Shown here piece by piece: positions 49,690 through 56,518 of a stretch of DNA of 56,518 bases. The position numbers and the translations under genes were made by a program. Origin of the DNA: Lachnospiraceae bacterium (GTDB lineage: Bacteria > Bacillota > Clostridia > Lachnospirales > Lachnospiraceae); contig JAAWAC010000045.1 in NCBI GenBank assembly GCA_022791975.1, positions 1 through 56,518 on the forward strand, in the 5' to 3' direction. Positions within the stretch are counted from its first letter, which is position 1; every line of letters begins with the position of its first letter. The notes below the pieces were generated by a model that saw only the letters and a list, made by a program, of their open reading frames with translations, was not told the DNA's origin and ran no database searches.

Positions 49690-50838
49690 TCAGGGCTCCG
49701 GATGAAGCTTTAAATGCTCAATTCCCAGAAAGTTTTGAATGCAGACGCAGGCGGCCCCCAGAAGAATGGAGGTGTCCTGTAGGCCGGAGGGTACCAGCTG
49801 GCAGTGGCGCCCCATGGGGGTTTGCAGCCGCTCCTGAATGTGGGTGAGTACCTGAGGAAAATAGGTGGTGAAGGAGCTGTTGATAACAATCATGTCCGGA
49901 TTTATGGAATTGAGAATATTATTGATGCCTACGGACATATAGAGGACAAATTCCTCCAAAAGAGAGAGGGCGGCCGGTTCCTGTCGGTTGCAGGCTTCCA
50001 CAAAGGTGTCTATGGATTGCTCACAGCCGGTTCGAAGGGTATATTCTTTCAGGATTGCCCGTTCTGAGGCGTACTGCTCCAGACACCCCTGGTTGCCGCA
50101 GGGGCAGGGGCGGCCGTTTAATTCTATGATGGTGTGGCCGAATTCTCCGGCATTTCCGTTAAATCCCGTGTAAAGGGCATTCTGAATAATCATGCCTGTG
50201 CCAATGCCGGCATGGATGCTGATCCCTACCAGGTTGGGCACATGATAGCAGAATGTATGTTCTCCTATAGCGGACAGGTTGGCCTCATTTTCCAGATAGA
50301 CGGGGACCTGGAAGGTTTCCTCCAGGACCTGATGGAAGGGCAGCTTTTCATAGGGAGAGTAAGGGCTGAAGATCACTTGGTTCTCATGGACAGAGCCGTG
50401 AATTCCCAGGCCAATGCCTATGAGACCAAAGGGCGTTTCCGAAAGCTTTTCCATCCTGTCCCGGATAATGGAGACAAGGAGGGGCAGAATTTCCTCCCGG
50501 CCGGCCTGGTTGGGATAAAGCTTTAGCTGGCAGTTTTGTCCTTGCAGGTTACAGGTCATGGCGGAGATGGTGCTGGCATTTACGTCAATGGAAAGCACAT
50601 GGCCGCAGGAAGCCTGAAAGGCCAGCAAAATGGGCTTTCTCCCCATGGAGGTGTCATCGTTTCCAATTTCCACAATAAGCTTTTGCTGGAGCAGTTCCTG
50701 CACAATGGCAGATACGGTGGCCTTGGAAAGCCCAGAGCTCTTGGACAGGGCCGCCCGGGAGATAGGGCCGTCCAGAAGAATCTGCTCCAGGATAAAATGG
50801 CTGTTTAAATCACGAATTAATTCTTTACTTCCAATCAT
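49690..50838 (-). CDS. ROK-family transcriptional repressor (XylR/NagC type)
   Basis: 382 residues. An N-terminal winged helix ('ISRAALSKSSGLSKATVSAI') precedes a ROK sugar-kinase-like fold with 'VYLENEANLSAIGEH', 'GISIHAGIGTGMIIQ', 'GNAGEFGHTIIELNG' and the zinc motif 'CPCGNQGCLEQYAS'. XylR-type members bind a free sugar and release their operator. It is divergent from the DUF4867-isomerase-kinase operon, and an inverted repeat lies over its own -35 (50944-50959). It most likely represses both; effector probably the sugar used by the operon. Confidence 0.9.
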   Translation of the reverse strand: MIGSKELIRDLNSHFILEQILLDGPISRAALSKSSGLSKATVSAIVQELLQQKLIVEIGNDDTSMGRKPILLAFQASCGHVLSIDVNASTISAMTCNLQGQNCQLKLYPNQAGREEILPLLVSIIRDRMEKLSETPFGLIGIGLGIHGSVHENQVIFSPYSPYEKLPFHQVLEETFQVPVYLENEANLSAIGEHTFCYHVPNLVGISIHAGIGTGMIIQNALYTGFNGNAGEFGHTIIELNGRPCPCGNQGCLEQYASERAILKEYTLRTGCEQSIDTFVEACNRQEPAALSLLEEFVLYMSVGINNILNSINPDMIVINSSFTTYFPQVLTHIQERLQTPMGRHCQLVPSGLQDTSILLGAACVCIQNFLGIEHLKLHPEP

Positions 50839-50904
50839 GGGGCTCCCTTTCCTTATGAGTCTATTATGGCTACGTTTTTTTCCTGAGTGAATGGATTTTG
50901 AAAC

Positions 50905-51021
50905 TTAGTTTGTTCACTATCCTATCTATATTATAATACAGTGGTTTACAGAAGTAAACAAAAAAACAGGCTTGCATTTCCCCCCGTTCAGTGGTACTAT
51001 AAAGTTAAATTAGTTTTGTGA
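50905..51021. promoter_or_regulatory. Divergent promoter region with ROK operator candidates
   Basis: + strand promoter for DUF4867: TTGCAT (50972-50977), 17 bases, TACTAT (50995-51000). Minus promoter for the ROK gene: TTTACT (50958-50953), 17 bases, TATAAT (50935-50930). The inverted repeat GTTTAC-AGAA-GTAAAC (50944-50959) covers that -35. Two half-sites like the XylR operator, TTAGTTTGTTCA (50905-50916) and TTAGTTTTGTGA (51010-51021), flank the pair. The stretch 50839-51121 has no gene. Confidence 0.6.
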
Positions 51022-51121
51022 CTGAACGAAGTGCAACACCTGCAACACTTTCCTGAAAAGAGCCAGAAAGTGACACGTTAAGGAGGAGGTTGAGGGGAAG
51101 GCAGGAGAAAAGGAGGATATT

Positions 51122-51739
51122 ATGGAGATCAAGAATGTGACAGAGGAGGCCTTTCGTCCCTATGGAAGGGTATTGGACGTGGAGGTGCCAGATTTGCTGG
51201 AGCGGCTTTCCGGGACGCCTCTGCCCCAGGATGTGGTGTATGTGGCTTCTGCCCCAGAGCTGGAGGCTTGCAGGGAGTATTCCCTGCTTCGGGATGAGGT
51301 GTTCGGCGGACAGCCGTTGCAGCTGGGCTATTGCAACGGAAATAACCACAAGCTGAACGCGGTGGAGTATCATCGCAGCTCGGAGATCAATATCCCTTTG
51401 CAGGGAGCCATATTGCTTGTGGGACGGCAGCAGGATTTGGAGGAAGATTTTACCTATGATACGGGTAAATTAGAAGCCTTTGCCGTGCCGGCTGGCTGTG
51501 TGGTGGAGCTGTATGCCACCACTCTCCACTATGCGCCCTGCAATTTAAAGGAGGAGGGCTTTCAGGTGGTTATCGCCCTTCCCAAGGGGACCAATACAGA
51601 GGCGCCCAAGGTGGAGGGCAAAGGGAAGGAGGCCCGCCTTATGACGGCCAACAATAAATGGCTGATTGCCCACGAGGAATCCGGGCTGGGAGCTGAGGGC
51701 GCCTTTGTAGGCCTGACAGGGGAAAACCTGACAGTGTAA
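51122..51739 (+). CDS. DUF4867 protein, cupin-like
   Basis: 205 residues, no signal or membrane segment. A beta-rich middle, 'HKLNAVEYHRSSEINIPLQG' and 'VPAGCVVELYATTLHYAPCN', has the spacing of a metal-binding cupin (H...H..E, and later H). I recall this as DUF4867, found beside sugar isomerases and kinases; its reaction is not known. It may be an aldose mutarotase/isomerase or lactonase-like helper. First gene of the ROK-controlled operon, AAAGGAGG before the ATG, 97 bases before the isomerase. Confidence 0.78.
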   Translation: MEIKNVTEEAFRPYGRVLDVEVPDLLERLSGTPLPQDVVYVASAPELEACREYSLLRDEVFGGQPLQLGYCNGNNHKLNAVEYHRSSEINIPLQGAILLVGRQQDLEEDFTYDTGKLEAFAVPAGCVVELYATTLHYAPCNLKEEGFQVVIALPKGTNTEAPKVEGKGKEARLMTANNKWLIAHEESGLGAEGAFVGLTGENLTV

Positions 51740-51836
51740 GAGAAGAGTATCCCAAAGGGTTTGCTTTGGGGTCTGGGATTTAAGTAAGGAAAGGCAACAG
51801 AAAAATTAATCATACATAATAAGGAGGAACTTAATC

Positions 51837-53321
51837 ATGCAGAATATTCCTAAGGTAAAGGTGGGAGTTGTAGCGGTAAGCCGGGACTGCTTTCCGGAGT
51901 CTCTGTCTGTAAACAGAAGAAAGGCCCTGATGAAAGCCTATGAGGAAAAGTTCGGCCAGGAGGATCTCTATGAATGTCCCATCTGCATCGTGGAGAGCGA
52001 GATTCATATGGTACAGGCTCTGGAGGATGTAAAGAAGGCCGGATGCAATGCCCTGGTGGTTTATCTTGGAAACTTTGGTCCGGAGATTTCTGAGACCCTG
52101 TTGGCCAAGCACTTTGACGGACCGGTGATGTTTGTGGCCGCCGCTGAGGAGTCCGGGGATTCTCTGATCCAGGGACGAGGCGACGCTTACTGTGGTATGT
52201 TAAATGCCAGCTACAACCTGAAGCTTCGCAATATCCGTGCCTATATTCCCGAATATCCGGTGGGAACCGCCCAGGAGTGTGCGGACATGATTCACGAATT
52301 TTTGCCGATTGCCCGGGCTCTGGTGGGACTGTCCAGCTTAAAGATTATAAGCTTTGGCCCCAGACCCTTAAATTTCCTGGCCTGCAATGCCCCCATTAAG
52401 CAGCTGTATAATCTGGGCGTAGAGATTGAGGAGAACTCAGAGTTGGATCTCTTCGAGGCCTTCCACAAGCATGACAACGATCCCCGGATTCCTGATGTGG
52501 TAAAGGACATGGAGAAGGAGTTAGGAGAGGGTAACCAGAAACCTCAGATTCTCTCCAAGCTGGCCCAGTATGAACTGACTCTTCTGGATTGGGTGGAGGA
52601 GCACAAGGGCTATCGGAAGTATGTGACCATCGCAGGAAAATGCTGGCCGGCTTTCCAGACCCAGTTTGGCTTTGTGCCCTGCTATGTAAACAGCCGCTTG
52701 GCTGGAAGGGGGATCCCGGTTTCCTGTGAAGTGGATATTTATGGAGCTCTCAGCGAGTTTATCGGAACCTGTGTGAGCCAGGATGCAGTAACCCTGCTGG
52801 ATATCAACAATACGGTTCCGGCAGACATTTATCATGCGGATATCAAGCCTAGCTATGCATATACCCAGAAGGATACCTTTATGGGCTTCCACTGTGGAAA
52901 TACCTGTTCCCGGAAGCTTAACTCCTGCTCCATGAAGTATCAGTTGATTATGGCCAGAAGCCTGCCTGAGGAGGTAACCCAGGGAACCCTGGAGGGCGAT
53001 ATCGCTCCCGGTGAGATCACCTTCTACCGTCTCCAGAGCACAGCAGACTGCAAACTACGGGCTTATGTGGCCCAGGGCGAGGTTCTTCCGGTAGCCACCA
53101 GATCCTTTGGCTCCATCGGTATTTTCGCCATTCCGGAGATGGGACGTTTTTACCGCCATGTACTCATTGAGGGCAATTACCCCCATCACGGCGCAGTGGC
53201 CTTCGGACATTATGGAAAAGCCCTCTATGAAGTATTTAAATATCTGGGCGTAGAGCCGGAGGAGATCGGCTTCAACCAGCCCAAGGAGATGCGCTACAGG
53301 ACAGAGAATCCCTTTGCATAA
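51837..53321 (+). CDS. L-fucose/L-arabinose isomerase-family sugar isomerase
   Basis: 494 residues. The fold is that of FucI/AraA: 'VVYLGNFGPEISETLLAKHF', 'SFGPRPLNF', and in the C-terminal part 'VSCEVDIYGALSEFIGTCVS' (Glu), 'AVTLLDINNTVPADIYHADI' (Asp), 'GFHCGNTCSRKL' (His), the metal-binding trio of this family. It differs clearly from the true AraA at 16473. Substrate unknown; the xylulokinase gene behind it points to an aldose giving a 2-ketopentose that XylB can phosphorylate (for example D-xylose, D-lyxose or D-arabinose). AAGGAGG before the ATG. Confidence 0.85.
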   Translation: MQNIPKVKVGVVAVSRDCFPESLSVNRRKALMKAYEEKFGQEDLYECPICIVESEIHMVQALEDVKKAGCNALVVYLGNFGPEISETLLAKHFDGPVMFVAAAEESGDSLIQGRGDAYCGMLNASYNLKLRNIRAYIPEYPVGTAQECADMIHEFLPIARALVGLSSLKIISFGPRPLNFLACNAPIKQLYNLGVEIEENSELDLFEAFHKHDNDPRIPDVVKDMEKELGEGNQKPQILSKLAQYELTLLDWVEEHKGYRKYVTIAGKCWPAFQTQFGFVPCYVNSRLAGRGIPVSCEVDIYGALSEFIGTCVSQDAVTLLDINNTVPADIYHADIKPSYAYTQKDTFMGFHCGNTCSRKLNSCSMKYQLIMARSLPEEVTQGTLEGDIAPGEITFYRLQSTADCKLRAYVAQGEVLPVATRSFGSIGIFAIPEMGRFYRHVLIEGNYPHHGAVAFGHYGKALYEVFKYLGVEPEEIGFNQPKEMRYRTENPFA

Positions 53322-53386
53322 ACCTTGCGCCAAAGGGACTTTACTCTTTCGTGCGGTCGCGCAGCGACTACAAATAGGAGGATCAT

Positions 53387-54859
53387 ATGTTATATATTGG
53401 TGTTGATTTGGGGACCTCTGCGGTGAAGCTGCTCCTGATGAATGAAACCGGAGGCATTGAGAAAATCGTGTCCCGGGAATATCCCCTGTATTTTCCGGAG
53501 CCGGGCTGGTCGGAGCAGGAGCCTGGGGATTGGTATACCCAAACCCTGGAAGGTCTAAAGGAGCTTCTGGCAGAATGCGATAAAAGCCAGGTGGCCGGCA
53601 TCAGCTTTGGAGGGCAGATGCATGGACTGGTGATTCTGGACGACAAGGATCAGGTGATTCGCCCGGCGATTTTGTGGAACGACGGACGGACTGGTGAGGA
53701 GACCGATTATCTCAATCAGGTGATCGGCAAGGAAAAGCTGTCCAGATATACGGCCAATATAGCCTTTGCCGGGTTTACTGCGCCTAAGCTTCTCTGGGTG
53801 AAGAAGCATGAGCCGGAGAATTTTGCCCGCATTGAGAAGATTATGCTGCCCAAGGATTATTTGGCCTATTGCCTCTCTGGTACCTTCTGTACGGATGTGT
53901 CGGATGCTTCTGGCATGCTGCTCTTTGATGTGGAGCACAAATGCTGGTCTAAGGAGATGATGGAGATCTGTGGAGTAAGGGAATCCCAGCTGGCCCAGAT
54001 TTTCGAGAGCTATGAGGCGGTAGGCACCTTGAAGCCTGCCCTGGCTAAGGAGCTGGGCCTTTTGGAGTCGGTGAAAATTGCAGCGGGAGCCGGGGATAAT
54101 GCGGCGGCAGCTGTGGGAACCGGAACTGTGGGAGATGGCAGCTGTAATATTTCCCTGGGGACCTCAGGAACTATCTTTATTTCCAGTGAGAAATTTGGGG
54201 TGGACCAGAATAATGCTCTCCATGCCTTTGCCCATGCGGACGGGCATTTCCATCTTATGGGCTGTATGTTAAGCGCTGCCTCCTGTAATAAATGGTGGAT
54301 GGAAGAGATCCTGAAAACCGGAGATTATGCCGGGGAGCAAAAGGAGATCAAAGAGCTGGGGAAGAATCAGGTGTTTTTCCTGCCCTACCTGATGGGAGAG
54401 CGGAGTCCTCACAACAATCCCAATGCCAGAGGTACTTTTATTGGCATGACCATGGATACCACCCGGGAGGATATGACCCAGGCAGTTCTGGAAGGGGTGG
54501 CCTTTGCCCTGCGGGATTCTTTTGAGGTGGCCAAATCCCTGGGAATTTCCATAGAGCGGACAAAGATCTGTGGAGGTGGAGCCAAGAGTCCTCTTTGGAG
54601 GCAGATGATAGCGGACATTCTGAATATAAAGGTAGATATTCCCAAGAGTGAGGAGGGACCGGCTATGGGCGGTGCCATGCTGGCTGCGGTGGCCTGCGGG
54701 GAGTATAAAAGCGTGGAGGAAGCGGCGGCAAAAATCGTGAGCGTTGTGGATACGGTAGAGCCCAATCCGGAGAACGCGGCCCGCTATGAGAAGCGGTATC
54801 AGAAATTCCGCCAGATTTACCCCACAGTGAAGGAGCTGTTTCAGACTTTGCAGGGGTAA
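53387..54859 (+). CDS. xylB: Xylulokinase
   Basis: 490 residues, standard FGGY length. 'YIGVDLGTSAVKLLLM' (phosphate loop), 'GISFGGQMHGLVILD' (catalytic-site region), 'RPAILWNDGRTGEET', 'GAGDNAAAAVGTGTVGDGS' and 'ICGGGAKSPLWRQMIADIL' are the FGGY/XylB signatures in order. It phosphorylates D-xylulose to enter the pentose phosphate pathway. It is the only intact sugar kinase of this family in the window and could also compensate for the kinase lost at 17994. Substrate within FGGY family not certain. Confidence 0.9.
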   Translation: MLYIGVDLGTSAVKLLLMNETGGIEKIVSREYPLYFPEPGWSEQEPGDWYTQTLEGLKELLAECDKSQVAGISFGGQMHGLVILDDKDQVIRPAILWNDGRTGEETDYLNQVIGKEKLSRYTANIAFAGFTAPKLLWVKKHEPENFARIEKIMLPKDYLAYCLSGTFCTDVSDASGMLLFDVEHKCWSKEMMEICGVRESQLAQIFESYEAVGTLKPALAKELGLLESVKIAAGAGDNAAAAVGTGTVGDGSCNISLGTSGTIFISSEKFGVDQNNALHAFAHADGHFHLMGCMLSAASCNKWWMEEILKTGDYAGEQKEIKELGKNQVFFLPYLMGERSPHNNPNARGTFIGMTMDTTREDMTQAVLEGVAFALRDSFEVAKSLGISIERTKICGGGAKSPLWRQMIADILNIKVDIPKSEEGPAMGGAMLAAVACGEYKSVEEAAAKIVSVVDTVEPNPENAARYEKRYQKFRQIYPTVKELFQTLQG

Positions 54860-54895
54860 TGGAGAAAAAGCTGCTCGATGAATCATGTAGAATAA

Positions 54896-54944
54896 AATAT
54901 CCTCCGTCAACAGGGGCGAAAAAACTCTGTTGGCGGAGGATATT
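54896..54944. terminator. Bidirectional terminator between xylB and DUF624
   Basis: AATATCCTCCG + TC + AACAG (54896-54913) pairs with CTGTT + GG + CGGAGGATATT (54927-54944), 18 continuous pairs with one G-U, loop of 13. T-rich tails follow on both strands (TGTTGTTT; TTTTATTC). Confidence 0.8.
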
Positions 54945-54969
54945 GTTGTTTACTAAGCTAGAGGAAGAC

Positions 54970-55632
54970 TTAGGGAAGGGGATTGAACTGGGCATCCTCC
55001 TCTTCCTCCTGAGGCATATAGGGGGCGAAAATTTTCACAAACATGCGGGTATTGATCCAGGCAATACCGGCAATGCCCAGAAACAGCCACAGAGGCATGG
55101 TGAGCAGGAAATGATAAGGGGAGATAAAGAGCAGCAAAACAGGCGCCAGATTTAGGGCCACAATCAAAAGGGTGGAGGGCAGATGGGACAGGGCCATAAG
55201 AAAAGCATTTTTCATGGTGTTTTTCAGGCTGTTCTCAAACTGGGCTAGCACTGGAAAGGTGTAGGCCATGAGAATGAGATAGAAAAGAATCAGCACCAGA
55301 AACAGGCCCATGAGAATTTGCCCTGGGGTGCCTGGGATGGCACTGCTGACCCGGATATCCACCAATAAAAGCAGGCCCAGGCCCAGAAAGATAAGAGTCA
55401 GGCAAATCCCCTGACGCAGATTTTGCCGAAAGGAGTGGAAAAACATACTCCAGGTGTAGGAATCCTCCTTGCGCACGATCTTTAACAGGGAATAGTAGAG
55501 AGCCGAGGTGGAGGGGCCGATGGTTACTATGGGAATGCAGCAGATGAGCCAGAGAATATTGAGGATCAAAAGATCCGCCACACGTCCCATAAAGGTGAAA
55601 AATGCGTTGTCCATATTAAAAAAACGTTCCAT
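54970..55632 (-). CDS. DUF624 (YesL-type) membrane protein
   Basis: 220 residues from ATG 55632 (GGAAAGGA upstream). 'FNMDNAFFTFMGRVADLLIL', 'IPIVTIGPSTSALYYSLLKI' and six hydrophobic segments are DUF624 hallmarks. YesL-type proteins sit near carbohydrate ABC transporters in Firmicutes; the role is unknown. Convergent with xylB and divergent from a sugar-ABC ATPase gene. The stretch 55633-55968 has no gene; it holds a hairpin (55807-55833) and a TATACT box at about 55922, a likely -10 for the next gene. Confidence 0.85.
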   Translation of the reverse strand: MERFFNMDNAFFTFMGRVADLLILNILWLICCIPIVTIGPSTSALYYSLLKIVRKEDSYTWSMFFHSFRQNLRQGICLTLIFLGLGLLLLVDIRVSSAIPGTPGQILMGLFLVLILFYLILMAYTFPVLAQFENSLKNTMKNAFLMALSHLPSTLLIVALNLAPVLLLFISPYHFLLTMPLWLFLGIAGIAWINTRMFVKIFAPYMPQEEEEDAQFNPLP

Positions 55633-55968
55633 ATGTATCAATCCTTTCCATAGATATCGCCGGAGTGCGGCGATGGCAGTCATAAACAGGAGCTCCCCAG
55701 GGCCTTATGCTTAGGAACTGGAGACTATATTTGTTAAGTATAACGGAAATGATGGAAAAAAGCAAACATTCCAGAATGTTTCGGCAGATTGTCCAGAAAA
55801 GATCAGGCTTTCCCGGCACTTCGCCGGAAAAGCGGAATGTCCTATGGAAAGTTGGCGTTTCTCACAAAGGATTTCTGGAAAGTTTGGGGAATCGGGCTAT
55901 GGCAAAAGGGCGGGCTTTCCGGTATACTAGGTTCATAAGAAAACAAACAGAAAGTGGGAGGACAAAAA

Positions 55969-56496
55969 ATGGCTAGTTTATCTCTGAAAAATATTTGTAA
56001 GGTATATCCTAACGGATTTGAGGCAGTAAAGGATTTCAATATGGAAATCGCGGACAAGGAGTTTATTATTTTCGTAGGTCCCTCCGGTTGCGGAAAGTCC
56101 ACGACTCTTCGTATGATCGCAGGTCTTGAGGAGATTTCCTCCGGTGAGCTGCGCATTGGCGATCGCCTGGTAAATGATGTGGAGCCCAAGGATCGGGATA
56201 TCGCCATGGTATTCCAGAACTACGCTCTGTATCCCCATATGACCGTAAAGGACAACATGGCTTTTGGTCTGAAGCTGCGGAAGGTTCCCAAGGCTGAGAT
56301 TGACAAGATGGTAAATGAGGCAGCTAAGATTCTGGATCTGGAGAAGCTGCTGGATCGGAAGCCGAAGCAGCTGTCCGGTGGTCAGAGACAGCGTGTGGCT
56401 ATGGGCCGTGCCATCGTGCGTAACCCCACGCATATCCTCCACACAATCCTGGGACCCGACATAAGCTGCCTCGGCTGCTTTCTGTGCAATCGATGA
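55969..56496 (+). CDS. Sugar ABC transporter ATPase (MsmK/UgpC type), 3' end replaced at a chimeric junction
   Basis: ATG 55969 follows GGGAGGAC. The first about 153 residues are typical of MsmK: '[14 protein letters not shown]', Walker A '[10 protein letters not shown]', Q-loop '[13 protein letters not shown]', signature '[20 protein letters not shown]'. Then at 56427/56428 the match ends: the residues that should be Walker B ('VFLMDEPLSNLDA') are instead about 20 unrelated residues and a stop at 56494. The following 90 bases fit an aminotransferase on the other strand. So the gene is broken by a rearrangement or, more likely, by an assembly chimera at the end of the contig. Normal members have about 370 residues. 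Confidence 0.8.
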   Translation: MASLSLKNICKVYPNGFEAVKDFNMEIADKEFIIFVGPSGCGKSTTLRMIAGLEEISSGELRIGDRLVNDVEPKDRDIAMVFQNYALYPHMTVKDNMAFGLKLRKVPKAEIDKMVNEAAKILDLEKLLDRKPKQLSGGQRQRVAMGRAIVRNPTHILHTILGPDISCLGCFLCNR

Positions 56497-56517
56497 CACT
56501 CCAGATGTATATTGACC
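56428..56517 (-). CDS. Fragment of a PLP-dependent aminotransferase, reversed
   Basis: Read on the minus strand, all 30 codons are open and give '[20 protein letters not shown]' followed by '[10 protein letters not shown]'. This matches the segment of class I/II aspartate aminotransferase-like enzymes between the active-site lysine and the helix 'QKAAxxAL..PQxxVEEMR'. It starts exactly where the ABC ATPase match ends and runs to the window edge. Partial at both ends; activity cannot be judged. Confidence 0.65.
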
Positions 56518-56518
56518 C

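Noticed and set aside
1..56518. CRISPR arrays, insertion sequences, prophage genes, rRNA
   Set aside because: No regular spaced repeats, transposase or integrase motifs, phage structural genes or rRNA sequence were seen; the accessory patches consist of gene fragments without recognisable mobile-element ends.

Overview
The window looks like a chromosomal segment of a Gram-positive anaerobe of the Clostridia, most likely a spore-forming Lachnospiraceae member. Signs of this are the SCIFF peptide / radical-SAM maturase / fused SecDF operon, strong AGGAGG-type ribosome binding sites, a RelA-type (p)ppGpp enzyme behind apt, a YesMN-type sensor/regulator pair beside a sugar ABC transporter, ROK and DUF624 genes, and a perfect Spo0A box. 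This assignment is inference; no rRNA or species marker is present. Most genes are on the + strand and GC-moderate. The ars block (about 30.9-32.8 kb) and the Imm26 block (41.4-42.6 kb) are visibly AT-richer and probably acquired.

Layout. 0-0.6 kb: accessory debris, the C-terminus of a DUF4143 ATPase and a decayed yobI-like P-loop gene. 0.6-2.4 kb: a promoter with tandem Spo0A-box-like repeats drives an unknown protein and a CpaF/TadA-type ATPase homologue whose P-loop is lost. 2.6-8.3 kb: scfA (TTG start), a structured spacer, scfB, secDF and recJ. 8.35-19.3 kb: a carbohydrate locus with response regulator, histidine kinase, YtfQ-type binding protein, ATPase, two permeases, arabinose isomerase, a collapsed FGGY kinase and a second YtfQ-type binding protein. 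A short leader ORF plus a long hairpin that hides the ribosome binding site precede the first binding-protein gene. 19.5-29.7 kb: apt-relA; a Na+/phosphate transporter with PhoR/PhoB behind PhoP-box-like repeats; folC-pheA-degV. 29.8-36.9 kb: YkvI-like membrane protein, arsR-permease-thioredoxin, a large GT-C-like membrane protein, cytidine deaminase, GNAT, tRNA-Pro(GGG), superoxide dismutase. 37.1-46.1 kb: S1-domain protein, AroD-AroK fusion, a Csp-like subtilase, Imm26 protein, a shredded chemotaxis receptor, a small membrane protein, an AraC-GNAT fusion with a MATE exporter. 46.1-56.5 kb: an intact chemotaxis receptor, small membrane protein and esterase, then a ROK repressor divergent from DUF4867 / FucI-like isomerase / xylulokinase, DUF624, and a sugar-ABC ATPase that ends abruptly in a reversed aminotransferase fragment.

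Working together, the central locus would sense and import a pentose or related furanose sugar and isomerise it; because its own kinase gene is destroyed, phosphorylation must come from elsewhere, possibly the xylulokinase at 53.4 kb. The ROK cassette looks like a second pentose-type pathway of unknown substrate. The phosphate and arsenic blocks are self-contained regulatory units with recognisable operators. The most unusual signals are the uORF/hairpin leader at 11.5 kb, the Spo0A-box promoter ahead of a P-loop-less secretion ATPase, the structured spacer inside the SCIFF operon, and the mosaic of partly deleted genes.
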